Shown: one piece after another, positions 27,433-40,307 of the stretch
Layout: every line of letters starts with the position of its first letter
How positions within the stretch are numbered: position 1 is the stretch's first letter
Source: Glandiceps talaboti
Taxonomy: Eukaryota > Hemichordata > Enteropneusta > Spengelidae
Assembly: GCF_964340395.1 (NCBI RefSeq)
Contig: NC_135565.1
Coordinates: forward strand, 20,146,709 to 20,210,708
DNA length: 64,000 nt
Direction of reading: 5' to 3'
Position numbers and translations under genes: made by a program
Notes under the pieces: generated by a model
Told to the model about the DNA's origin: nothing
Databases searched by the model: none
Seen by the model: only the letters and a program-made list of their open reading frames with translations

Positions 27433-27550
27433 GAACATAACAAAATGTCCTTCTATGAAGCAGTTTGAATTTCGCCATATCTTTAAATTCACGTGAACAA
27501 TTTTAAGAGCATTTGTATTAATCATACAATATGTTAGTAACATGTCGAAC
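27433..27550. repeat. Dispersed repeat, relative at 30042-30160
   Basis: Shares ATCTTTAAATTCACGTGAAC and ATACAATATGTTAGTAACAT with 30042-30160 at high identity. Confidence 0.8.
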
Positions 27551-27558
27551 ATGTCTTA

Positions 27559-27830
27559 ATACCAGGTTTGAGTTCAGTCAATTGTGAGTGTTGGTTACAT
27601 CTGTTCCAGTAAGTTGAATGCTGCGAATAACTTTTGAATAAAAATTATGTTAAAATTTTTAAACCCAGCTTGTGCCCTTTTAATGTTAAATACTTGTCAC
27701 TATGGCAACCAAGTAAAACAATTGTAAACAATTACGACCATGTCACCGAGCGATAACGTATATTGAGATCAACGTCGACAATGTCTATGTGAAATGCACC
27801 TACATTTGCCATCAATTGTTCTTTTTTTTC
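27559..27830. repeat. Dispersed repeat, relative of 22063-22305
   Basis: Same family as 22063-22305, lying directly against the duplicated block at 27831. Confidence 0.8.
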
Positions 27831-28341
27831 TTCATGATGTCACTATTTCGCTATTTCGACGATTATGACTAGACCAATTATATTGCTGATAAATACAGCC
27901 CACGTTAACTGAACCTTCCACATTCCGACCAAACTAAGAGCATATGATCTTTAACCTAAATGAAATGCTTCGTGAAGAAACTTGTCTACACATGTCACCT
28001 TGTCAACGCGGACTTATTTAACAATAGATGCTTTGCGTGTGTGTCGTGACAGTCACTGATTAAAGCAAATAATCGGGTCTTGTTGTTGTACAGGTTGCTA
28101 CTGGTTTCGGAACAACAATTGATGGTGTGATGTACTACAAAGGTTGGGTGCGTTGTAGTTCAGTTGTTCACCATTGTTACAGTATATCTGACAATCGAAT
28201 GAAAGTTTGCATACCATTTACCTTAAGTACGAATAGAGATTCTGTATCTATGTCCATTGGTCTGCATTGACACTTTGTCTTTAATAATGTACTCAAATCT
28301 GAAATTGATAATAAAAAAATCCCTTTATTGGCGAATGTATA
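27831..28341. repeat. Duplicated block, copy with about 240-bp insert
   Basis: Second copy of 27159-27420. The extra segment starts after AACTTGTCTACAC and ends before ATAGAGATTCTG. Confidence 0.75.
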
Positions 28342-28542
28342 AATGAAAATAATTATATGCAGTGATTGAAATATTTCAAGGTACTATCCCGTATCACAGG
28401 TGTATGAATAAAGTGAAAATTTAAAAATATCTCTTTATTGACCTTTAATGACATTATTTTCTCTTGTACACAATCATATTTCTCATATCAATCCCTGTCA
28501 GGACCAACGGTTTTGGAATCAAATATGGATATAGACGGCTAC

Positions 28543-28856
28543 TATTTAGGTAAAAAAAATTGTTTTTGGTCAGGACAGTTGTTTAAAATGGTGCGACGCC
28601 GTGAGTTTCTTTTCTAAAGTTCACAATAAACCTGTCACTCAGTCTACTATTTATGGTCGTTACTGTACTTTTTATTAAGTACTTTAGAGCAAGTATGTAT
28701 GTGGGGCAGAGGTACGTCATTTGCTTGTTCATGATTTGCTCTGCAGTTGTCTTCACTGAAGTAGGGAGGGTAATTTCTGTGTTTTCCCACGGATCTGTAG
28801 ACTGCATGGGCTGGACAAACACACACAAAAAGAACGACGCGGGGTATTCATATTAA
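28543..28856. repeat. Dispersed repeat; inverted relative at 54610-54840
   Basis: The 28640-28815 part (GGAGGGTAATTTCTGTGTTT, GACTGCATGGGCTGGACAAA) matches the reverse complement of 54680-54835. Both contain similar open frames, but these are repeat sequence and not supported as a gene. Confidence 0.7.
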
Positions 28857-28859
28857 AAA

Positions 28860-31050
28860 TATTCTCTTTTTTTTGGCTTTAAAGTACAGTAGTTATCAAC
28901 AAGTGTTGGTAGAAAACAATACCCGCATAAACTTTACTTCCATCTGACCCATGGTTGAAATAAATGCATGGCATACTGTATTCCCTTTGTTCTTTATTAA
29001 ATATATCCAGATTAAAAAAAGGTCACATGTAAATACTACAAAGTGTCAACAGCGTTATTTTGATAATTGGGCCGGATTGTGAATTTACTACCATACAAAC
29101 GTGACCATAGAGTGTCAATTATGTGGCACTATGGTTTTAACGTCTCACACAAGGTTTGTGGTTATGAATTATATAAATCAAAACACATACACTGAGTTAG
29201 CACACATGCATATGAAATGATACATTTTATCTGACTGTGAACACAAACAAACATCACTGTCAGATGAAACAAGGAAGATACAAACTAGAATTGTTTATTT
29301 GTGTTTGAAGTGAGATAATATGTAGCATTTCATATGCGTGCCAAATGCCTGTATTTTGGTTGGTGTATGTCCTAAGCAAAAACGTTGTGCGAGATGTAAC
29401 AAGTCTTCATAGAAGACACATACGGTCCTCAAAAAAATCTTTACTTCTCTGTGAATGGATGAAATAAGTGCATATTTGTGTGTATTTCCCTTGTTCTTAA
29501 TTTAATGTGCACAAGATTAAAGAAGAAAATTGTCACACTTCAACACCACAGTCCTCATCATGTATGAAATAGCTTGATTTTCATAATTGACCCTGTAGGT
29601 CAAGGTCAACTGTCAAGGTCTTAAAAGAAATACACCTCATAAAAATAATGCAGTAAAAATATTTTTTAACCACGTGTTCATCAATACACTTGCTACACAG
29701 TTGTGCACAGCAATGTTCCAGGTTACATTGGAATATATTCTCAATGTGCATATTCCCGGGTTAGAATGTGCAAGTTTCCCTGTTTAACATATATCTATGT
29801 CTTCATTGTCCTACTCAGCAGTCAAGTTTTGCAACGGTGGGAAACTATTTTTGAGTATAACTCTAGATGACTAGCTCTAGATGACTGAGTGGCTGATCAT
29901 GTGACTCTTATCAATGAGACACTGTCTGGTGACTACATTGTGAACAACGAGTGCCACTGTGATTGAAACTGTGTTTGTTCCTTTGGATTTATTTTACTAC
30001 AATCTTTTTGAACAATACAAAATACTCAGAATCCATGAACCATAACGAAATGTCCTTATATGAAGCAGTTTGAATTTCCCCATATCTTTAAATTCACGTG
30101 AACAATTTTAAGAGCAGTTGTATTAACCATACAATATGTTAGTAACATGTCGAACATATCAGAAAGCCCTTGGCTGCTTCGGTACACCTGAATAAGTTGA
30201 TGTTTAACAGACAAAACGATTCAAATAAGGCGTTGTATTCACGACAAGCTTAGTTACCACTTAAAGCTCTCCACATCGCACTGTACAAACAACATTTAGG
30301 CGTGCTTCTCAAAGCTCGAGTACTTTTATTATTTATTGTTCTTGTCTTTCATTCGATAACTTAACTTCACAAACACGAAAATCACACAACGAAAACACTT
30401 GTCATCTTTTTGCTCCACAATAGGGAAAAGCTTAACCAGTTATAAACACGATGTCTCTAGCAACGTCCATGACACTCAATTTGTTTCTTGGTTACTAACG
30501 TGAGGTCAACTAAAAGGTAAATTGGTAAGGTTAAAGGTTGTTTTCTGTCTACCTTGTTGGGTCCAAAACCAACCCATAAACATTTCCCCAAGACTAACGC
30601 ACTTTACACTAGTATACTTGTATCTGGTTATAACAGTTAATACAAGAGTACACAAAGTTGGGCAGGAAGATTGTTTGGACGTAAACAATAGTAATACTTA
30701 ATTCCAAGGGATATATGAGATATACTTAATGAGTTGTATCAACAGTAAGTCTCATTTATCTATGCCTGTATCCCAACATTGTTCTGCAGAGATGTAATAT
30801 TTTCTATTGTATTTAGTTCAGATTCCTCGATAAGGTTATGGTTATGACAGTGTATTTACAGGGCCATGATATAAATGTGTTAACAAAACATTGCTATTCA
30901 TGCAAACCTTTCAACATAATGAACGGATATGTCTCGTTTAAATGTATATTTTCAAAGTGGAAATTATAACAAGGAATATTCCCTAAATTATAAGACGACA
31001 AAATGTAATTTCGTCTTTGACTAATAGCAGATATCTCTTTATTACAACAG
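28860..31050. other. Upstream region of the GT/NHL gene
   Basis: No coding exon supported apart from the dispersed repeat at 30042-30160. The promoter and non-coding first exon of the GT/NHL gene should lie here or further left. Confidence 0.4.
30042..30160. repeat. Dispersed repeat, relative of 27433-27550
   Basis: Second copy of the same family, about 900 bases upstream of the GT-like exon. Confidence 0.8.
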
Positions 31051-31057
31051 GTGAAAC

Positions 31058-32282
31058 ATGAATGACAGATCCGCTCTGATCATGAGTGACAGGTGGGGTT
31101 CACCGTTTGAAGGAGGGATATCCTCAACAGTCAGGCTCTTCGCGCATTTGTTTCATAAAGTCGGTCTCTCAGTTTACTGCACTGTCCTAAAAATGACAGA
31201 CCAGGAATATGACGACGCTAAAAAGAATCATACAACGTTAATTTGTCCAAACCCTGTCGGTAATCTTAAACGTACGCTGAAGGATGAAATTCCTCGTGAA
31301 GATTGGCTTTATTCATGGCCAATATATTTTCCAGATATAATAGAAATAAAAAATATCAAAATAATATTGGGAATGGCTATGATAACATCTGAAGCAGCGT
31401 TGTTCACAAAAGATCACTATCTACGAAATGCAAATTACTATATTGCACATCTTTGGCCTAATAATGAGTTTCCTAGCATTGTAGGGTTTGCTAAAAGTGA
31501 ACTAGAAATACGACTTAGTGAGAAGTTGACAGACGAAGTAAGACGCGCACAGACAATGGTCTCAATTGATAACCGGACGTTCGACTATTTCGGGAAAATG
31601 TTTGGCGAATGGCATGATAAACATTTTAATGTTGTCCCTGTCCCCGAACCCACATTCCTTGCGGTGAGAGAACCAAGTGTCTCTACCTTGAATTGGGTCT
31701 TTCGAGTTATCTCATTTCACGAGGACGATGACTTCGAAAATATGGAAAGTCATCAGTTACTGGCTAAGGCTTTGAATGAAGTAACCAAAGTATATTATGA
31801 TATGAAACAACATACACTGAAGTGGAGAATTCTCGGAATTTCCGAGGCTAAAGAAACCTTCAATCGGGAAAAGCTTGGCCCGCACTCCCAACTTGATATT
31901 GTCCCCTCTTCTATGCCGTCCGTTGAGTTTATGAAAGGGGAGCTCCTTGCTGCTCACCTTATGCTCATTCCACCAACCACTGGAATGAACTCATATCATC
32001 TGATGTTTACTGCTATGGCAGTTGGGATACCCTTCCTGGTTTCTCGGTACACCCCCTGTCATGACATGATCAGAGAACATTTTTTAGAGTATGAAGATGA
32101 TGTGGTGGTTGATATGAAAGACGTTGATCAGTTTTCACGCAAGATAATATCCATACTGAAGTCTCAAGAACTATTCCGTTCAAAGGCAAGAGATATTAAG
32201 ACAGAACTACAAAATACGGTACTAAGCTCACTGGATAGTGTGAATAGCAGGTTTCTCAAGAGGATGAGGCTAGATCTTGCAG
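31058..32282 (+). CDS. Exon encoding GT-B/GT4-like glycosyltransferase domain, degenerate catalytic motif
   Basis: Residues 1-190 look like the N-terminal GT-B Rossmann half: a beta strand (SALIMSD), then a glycine-rich turn (FEGGISSTVRLFAHLF), then a strand GLSVYCTVL. Residues 200-400 are the nucleotide-sugar half, ending in LIPPTTGMNSYHLMFTAMAV and GIPFLV, followed by YTPCHDMIREHF and a VVVDM-KDVDQF stretch. This matches the GT4 pattern PSxxEGFGLxxLEAMAxGxP, but both glutamates of the EX7E motif are replaced (M and T). A strong donor GCAG|GTAAGG lies at 32282/32283. If it is not used, the frame stays open to a stop at 32380 (440 aa), a possible short isoform with the GT domain alone. Catalytic activity is doubtful. 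Confidence 0.75.
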
Positions 32283-32673
32283 GTAAGGAGCCATATTCCC
32301 AAAACCTTAAAGCTAAATCAACAAACTTTAGGGAACATATGCGTTTTGTTAATGTTAACGTATGTACCAAATTATATTGAATTTGAAGTATGTGTTCCAA
32401 AGATGTAGCCTAATTACAAAACAATCATTAATTATGCAAATAATTAATTAATGGTAATTGGATGTTTATCAATTTTTAATCAATTCTTGCCATTAGCTTA
32501 TGGAAGATGTGTAGCAAGTTTCATTAGAATCGATGCTGTGGGGTTTTGAGATATCGTCTCTACAGACAGACACAAATTCATACATACACACATACATACA
32601 TACATACATACATACATACATACATACATACATACATACATACACACATACATACATACATACATACATACAT

Positions 32674-32706
<33 letters not shown>

Positions 32707-32930
32707 TACATACATGTACATACATACATACATACACACACATACATACATACATACACACACACATACATACATACATACACACACACATACATACATA
32801 CATACATACACACACATACATACATACATACATACATACATACATACATACATACATACACACAAACATACATACACACATACATACACACACATACATA
32901 CATACATACATACACACATACATACATACA

Positions 32931-32992
<62 letters not shown>

Positions 32993-32997
32993 TACAT

Positions 32998-33056
<59 letters not shown>

Positions 33057-35938
33057 TACATACATACATACATCTATCGCAGAGTTATTGATGTATTGTT
33101 TTTTGTACGCAGACAGTGAATCCGATAAGGGTCAAGCAGAAGGTATCAACATTCACCATGTGACTGGTCAAGACGATCCTCACTGTAAAGGCATGTAGAT
33201 TTATTTTGTTTTTAAAGTCAGGTATCTAGCGGCCACTAGAGGACTCAGATAGAATATTTTTCTTTAAGAGCAGATAGAAAAGACCAGACATTAACTATTT
33301 ATTGAAACTTCTTTATTCCACTATGTTTCCAGCCTAGAAATTTTCTTTGACGTAGTCGCGCTTGTATGCTATAGCGAATGGGAAAAAACTGTCATATAGT
33401 TCATCTTTCAAATGCTCTATGGCTGGTTGGGCTGATTGTAACCCATAGTAACCCACCAATACCAGTTGATCTTATAGTGTGTTAGTATTCTAAAAACAAA
33501 ACAAGGTGTAACTGTAGTACAGGACGAGTGTCGTTTTATATTATTTTGACCACTTTACGAGCAATACTGAACAGAATTGATTCCTCAACGATTCCGTTTT
33601 CACCTTACAGAAGTAAAGTGTTTTGCATTATTATCCGCTAAAAACCCACATGTTATTTATAAGTTTTCAGTGTTTGTATTTAATTCGTTTAAACGCTGTG
33701 ATGATTTTGTAAAGGAAAACGGCAACTAAACATGGTCAAGCGTTTCTTTTCCTGTGTCTTGTACAATACTTTATTTTTCTGTCTGAGTAAATTGTACTTT
33801 CTTTGTGTGTCATGGGCACCTGAAACACTTGAAATAAACGAACTTGGACCATTAGCTCTTTGAGGTGACATTTTTGCGTCTTCACTTCTAAGTCACTCCA
33901 TCAGGACGAAAGCGGTTGTACTTGTAAATTAGATAACACATTTTGTAACCTTAGCTATCACCCGCTTTGGTAAGAAAATCACTCGATGAAAATACACTCA
34001 GTGACAGCAAACTCATTAATCTCCATATAGCTATAAACCTAGATGTATGCATGAATGATATCGTCAGTAAAAGCATTTGCCTAATGGAAACGGTGTCCCT
34101 CAATTCGTGGTACAGTAGTTAGCTGGGTTGATTCATATAAATTACGCCTTACCTGCCAAATCAGACAATTCCATATTCTAGCATTAATCATTAATCTCAT
34201 CAAAACTGCAAATATAATAAAGTGCGATACACCGCGGAAGTGCCTCCCATGAATAATCTGAGAGCCTGCTGAAATCTCATAGTTTCAATACTTCTGCCGA
34301 TTTTGGCAGGATTAAGAAAGATTTACGAGGTTATATACCTCTCATCAAAGACAATTAAATGTACAAGTGTCGTGTTAAGTTATACAACAAAGGGACGAAC
34401 ATACGTACCTTTTGTTATTTGTTAAACTTTTATTCCTGCAATTATTTTCTGGCTACGTGTGGCACAAGTCACAGGTTTGGAAATAAAAACGTAAAGGAAA
34501 ATGTGACAAAAAGCTTCAAAGAGCGCGAGGATGAGAAAGAAATAAAAGCCTTATTTTTTGTTGGTCTAAACAATAGCACGTACACAAATTAAAATCAATA
34601 TTGGCCTCGGCTACGATGAGATTTAGATCACCAGACACAGCTAAACTGTTGTGATAGTGCCGATTATGTATAAGGGCTAATACGTGTTATCAAATCCACT
34701 GGAATTTTAAAGAAAACGTGAAAAATTGTAACCTTCCATAAATCAGCATGACTTGACGCCGCTTGATACGGAGTTTTATTTTTTTTTATTGTTTTTTACC
34801 TGCAGGGTAGGCCATCCCAATTAACCCATTACTTACATATTACAGACACTTTATAGCTAATTTCTTTTAGATCAAGGCAGTAGGGCATACAGAACAAGAA
34901 AGACACGCACTACTTTTAGTGAGCATATGCAATGGCAATCATATTTGTGGTGAACAGTCATGATTTACTACATAACCCAAAAAACATTAATACGCAGAGA
35001 CTACATACAAGTGTCTACCCCCATATTGCAAGGTTTAAACGTTCTTTTGACATTGACCTTTGTCCTTGACTCTGATCTTCAGGTTCAGTTATCAGGATTC
35101 AGCACTTTCCTGCATCATCAGACCCTTTGTAGAATTCATTTGTTGACTCTAATTTCTTTTAAATCATGTCTCCATTCAGTCATAAGCTTATAGAAGCCCA
35201 TGGGGGGGGTCTTCTAAGAAGTACGAAGACTTATTTTCTTTACACTGATTATTTATCATTCCTCTTATACTAGATAATTCATCTGAGACTGGTATTCCAA
35301 CCAAACGTCAAAAAATTCAACACTCTTCTGGAGGTGAAGAAGTTCATGAATCAGGTATGGCTACCATACTAAATAATACTTCACGATGACATTTGGCGAG
35401 AATATCTGATGACGTTGAACTATATCACTTGTCACTTGTCATTTCACGTAAAACGTCATCAAGAACGTATAAGGAAATAAGTTTATGATAAAATTTTAGA
35501 TAATCACAAGACAGTAAATTATTCATTCAGTTGTTAAACAGACTTACAAACAGGACTACTGATTTAAATACTGAAATATGACAGCATATCACTCAATACT
35601 CTGTACATATTTTTGTTTGCTGTTACGTCATTGTTGTATCACACTGATAGGTGGTGTTCTAGGAGTTCCTGAACATATGGAGACTTGGCCAACCATCGCC
35701 AGTGAGCAAGACGCTGATAATCCAGGTACAGGTATGATTATCTCTCAAAGACAGCATTAAAATGTACTCATAGAAAGAACTTAACTTTTTATTTGATAAT
35801 GTTTAGATTTAAAATACATCAACCCAGTAAGATTCATTCCTACCCAGAAGACTCGTTGGTAAATTTTGATCATTATTTTATTATTGTTTTAAATTTATAT
35901 TTGTGTGATTTGCCCCATTCCTTTATGTATACAGACGA

Positions 35939-36012
<74 letters not shown>

Positions 36013-39000
36013 TTCTACACACATCTATTCAGGTTTGGAGCCACTTGACAGGGTTATGTTGCACGCCCCATATCACGTTGCTGTGGAACTGGCTTTCCAG
36101 TCAGTCTACAGGCAATCCAAGAGTCATCCAGGCCTGGGGCCTAGGAACAGAACCAAAATCATATACTACAGTGATAGAATCAAAATTAAATATGAGATAT
36201 GGATGAGAATGTAGAGTTTATTTTGGGTTTTGAATTCATAAAACATTTTTATCGCGACTTGCTACTGAAAAATCAATGTGAAACAACATATATGCCAAGT
36301 TACTGTTTTCTCAATAAATTGCAAAAGATGAATAAATGTGTAAATGGTTGTACGTATAATAACCAAAGTTTTACACATTTGTTTAGTGTTTTGCAATTTA
36401 TTGAGTTACAAAAACATATTTGGTCTAGGTTCTTTCACAGTGTTTTTTTCAAGCAGGAAGTTGTGATAAAATCCATATGGACACTTTAAGCCTTTATGTA
36501 GTAAATACTAGACCAAATCTTTACTTTTCATTTGCCTTAAATATTTTGTTCAATTTAATAATGAATTCGATTTTTAGGATGAATTTGCCCCTGAATCTTA
36601 AATTTTCTTCTAAAATTTTAAACTATGAGCGAAATGCTCCTAAAACGCACACTTAAGTACATTAATAAATATCAAACTTTAAATCTTATCAACATTCATT
36701 GTAACAAAAATGATCACCAATGTAATAAATAAAAAAAAAATAAGTAAAAAAAGAAAAAAATGTTGTCGATTGACAATGTTCATAGATTGCCCATTATCAT
36801 TGAAATATTCAATATGCAAGTCGGCTTCAAACGTTATGTGTCAAATGTTGAAGTTGAAGTTTAACCATTTAGATGTCAGTAAATGTAAAATGCCACCTGC
36901 TGAATGCAGGTATTTACAAAAAAATTCCATTTATCATCTGCAAATGCCAATGATTACCGGCAACTTCCTAGGCTGCTATGACGTCAACTTTTTTGTTACA
37001 AAATTTCACATACTTAATTTTTAATATATCTTTATTCATGTCGGGGTTAGAAACAATAATAACTACAATGCATTGTATTAGTAATTCTAAACACAAATAC
37101 TAATCAAAAACCATACATCCATCCTACGTGTGAAACAATTTACTGTAATAGCAGTGTAATTCCAATACCAGCAAGTGAGAGCTACGATTGTTATTACTGA
37201 AACAGTGCGCATAATTCTGTTGTATAACGCTTAACAAGTTTAATATTAAGTATTTTGGGTTTACCTTCCTGTCATTTTCCATTTTAGCTCGTATGCATCT
37301 ACACATTAACACGGCAGGTGGTATACCGAAAAGTGGTTATTCTATTAAAGCGGTGGAAAATGCATACTTCAAACTACCTGAGGTGCTAGGTGAAGCTCCA
37401 CAGCGGATCAGTGACAGCCATCCTGGTATCCATGTAGAGGGTGCCAGCGGTAATAGCGTCATGTACACAATAGCTTGCGAGACATTGGATGCCCTGGAAT
37501 TTCTATGGAAGAAGTATGAAACCCTTGAGCTCAATAAACTGATAACATCTACAACCATTACAGAAAAAACTCTGGGAAAGATTGGAGCTTTGTACCTATC
37601 AATACGAATTACAATGGATATAGAGGAGTATGAACTGTCTAGGCGAAACTTACGTCAGAAGAAAGGTAAGTGACTCCCGTAACATTATTTTATTTTGTGA
37701 TTTCCTTTGTGAAAAAATATACTCATGAAATATAATATGATTGATATGAAAGCCTATTGGAAGTCGACCATCCTACTATAATTGAAGACCGGCATAGTAT
37801 GTGAATTTTTCAATATGTTTATGATTTTGCCAAGTACTTTACCTGTTTTGATTGACTTTGAGAATAATGGCGGTACAGCCACGGAAAATGTAGTTTCAAC
37901 CAGCAAATGAAACAACCAGTTACCACGTCGCCTCTCCTCCATTAAAGGGAAGACCAGCATAATATATGGGGGTTCAAATATTGTTTTTCCTATACGTAGC
38001 CACAGAACTTGTAACTTTCCTTGCTTTGATACTGATCAAGTCTTGATTCTGGACAAAGATTTAGATAATGGCGGAATATATAGGAATGAAAATTAGCCCA
38101 TGATGCAGTGCTTTAGTGACGTATAAACCATGAAGTATGAAGTGTGAAGTATGAACTGTAACGTAATAAGTGTGAAGTGTGAAGTATGAAGTATGTACTG
38201 TGAAGTACGAAGTGTGACGTATGAACTGTGAAGTGTGAAATATGAAATGTGAAGTATGAAGTATGAACTGTGAAGTTTGAAGTATGAAATGTGAAGTATG
38301 AAGTGTAATGTATGAAGTATGAAGTATGAACTGTGAACTGTGAAGTATGAAGCATGAAGTGTGAAGTATGAAGTATTTAATAGGCTTTCGTATATTTAGG
38401 GTATATAATTTTATGAGAAAAATTTTCAAAAAGATATTTTAATGTGTCAGAGATCAACAGATCTAGATTAAGTATCATTTCAGTATTATGTATATGTATG
38501 TCATAGGGTAAAACAGAAAATAATTTGCACCATTGTGAAATTTAAAATCTTATGTGACATTCCAAACGTACCATTTGGACAGCGCTTACTCGAAACCCAA
38601 ATAATCAATATCACATACCAATTTAGTTCAAATTGCTGATCTCTAAAACCAACTGTTTCAGGTACACACACCAAATCTGCTTAAAATCTGATGTCGTGTA
38701 CATATCGCGATTTCTTTTTGCCTGTTACCTTTACTGTCATTTGCTCTTTTGTGAGTGCTCCTTTCGTTACATATGTAAAGAATGCTCACAAAAGAACAAT
38801 GGACAGTAAACGTAACAGCCAAAAAGATATCGGGATGTGTACACTACATCGGTTTTTAATCAGATTGATACACATTGTGACACACACACGTACACATGCA
38901 AACAGAAAGAGACAAAGAGAACTATATCAGTTTAGAAACATGATTGCAATATACCCTCATGTATTACAAACAAGCTAGTATTTATTCAATATCGTTTGTG

Positions 39001-40248
39001 TGGTTTACAGGCATTGATTTAAATATATGCAGGCACTGACTTGTACTGGTCAAACACAGTATCAAAATGTCCTTCTTAACCAATGGATTCAGCTAAGTTT
39101 AATACACATCTCGTTTACAACAGGTCGGATTACTCAGCAACCATTAGCGGAAGTTAGTAGCGGTGGCGAAGTGAACAGACAGCTTCAATTAGAAGTTGAA
39201 CATTTGAAAGCCACTGTATCTGCCTTGCGGGAAGAAGTACATGAAAAGGACAATAGAATTGAGATTCTACAGGGTAACGAGGTAGAATTTGCTATACATA
39301 AAGAGTTAATGAAAGATAAAGACAGTGAAATCAAAGTGATGAAACTTGACCTACAAAGCTGGGAAAAGAAGGCGAACGCTCTAGTTGACAAGAATATCAA
39401 GTTGCAGAAAAAAACGGATCAGCCAAATGAAAATGAAAGACGCCTTGGAGACGAAAATATTAAACTCAAGGCGGAATTGAAACGTCTGAAGGAGGAAGTT
39501 GAGGACCTCAAAGTAAAGAATCAGGCTAAACAAGAGGAAATTTCTACACTCGAAATGGAGAACCGGGCTTTCGATTATAAAGGTACGTAATAAATATGAA
39601 CTTGATCTGAAAGTAATCTAAACGCTAATGGTTTTTCGCACAGCACCTTACCGTGTGAACTGGTAATGTAACAGTTGTTAAAAGAATGTAACATTATCCC
39701 ATTTGTAAAGCCGATTCTCAAATATTAAAAATATACCAATTATCATTTCGTACTTTATATTGATTCTCTTGAAACAAATTAAAACATTCTCATTTACCAA
39801 TGCCTTATTGTGTAATATGCAAAATCAGTTAAATAGCAGTAATTTCTCAACCCGATTGATTTATTGCCCAGTACAATTCATCATAAACTACTAACGGAAA
39901 CCTTTCGGTCAGAGATTTGATCGCTCCTGTTCCAGTACTTTCAAAATATAATTTGATTTGGATATCACTGTCACACAGATGTGTTACCATTATTTTAAAA
40001 ATATAAGGTTTTATAAGACCCTTTTTAAAATCATATCACTGTCTTCCGGATGATTAGACCGTGAACTCCTTTTAAACACAACTGATAAGGTTCAGTAGTG
40101 CTATAGGCATGGCAAAGTGTCTATCTGTCTGTCTGTCTGTCTGTCTGTCTGTATGTATGTATGTATGTATGTATGTATGTATGTATGTATGTATCTATCT
40201 ATCTGTCTGTCCGTCTGGCTGTGTGTGTGAATATGGATGTGGATATGT

Positions 40249-40307
<59 letters not shown>

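Noticed and set aside
32493-33198. Long open frames of repeating Tyr-Ile-His or Met-Tyr-Val-Cys across the ACAT array
   Set aside because: Stop-free translation of a tetranucleotide microsatellite in all frames; no codon constraint.
36033-36190. Candidate exon after TATTCAG, open in the right phase (GLEPLDRVM)
   Set aside because: No convincing GT donor before its stop and no domain-like sequence.
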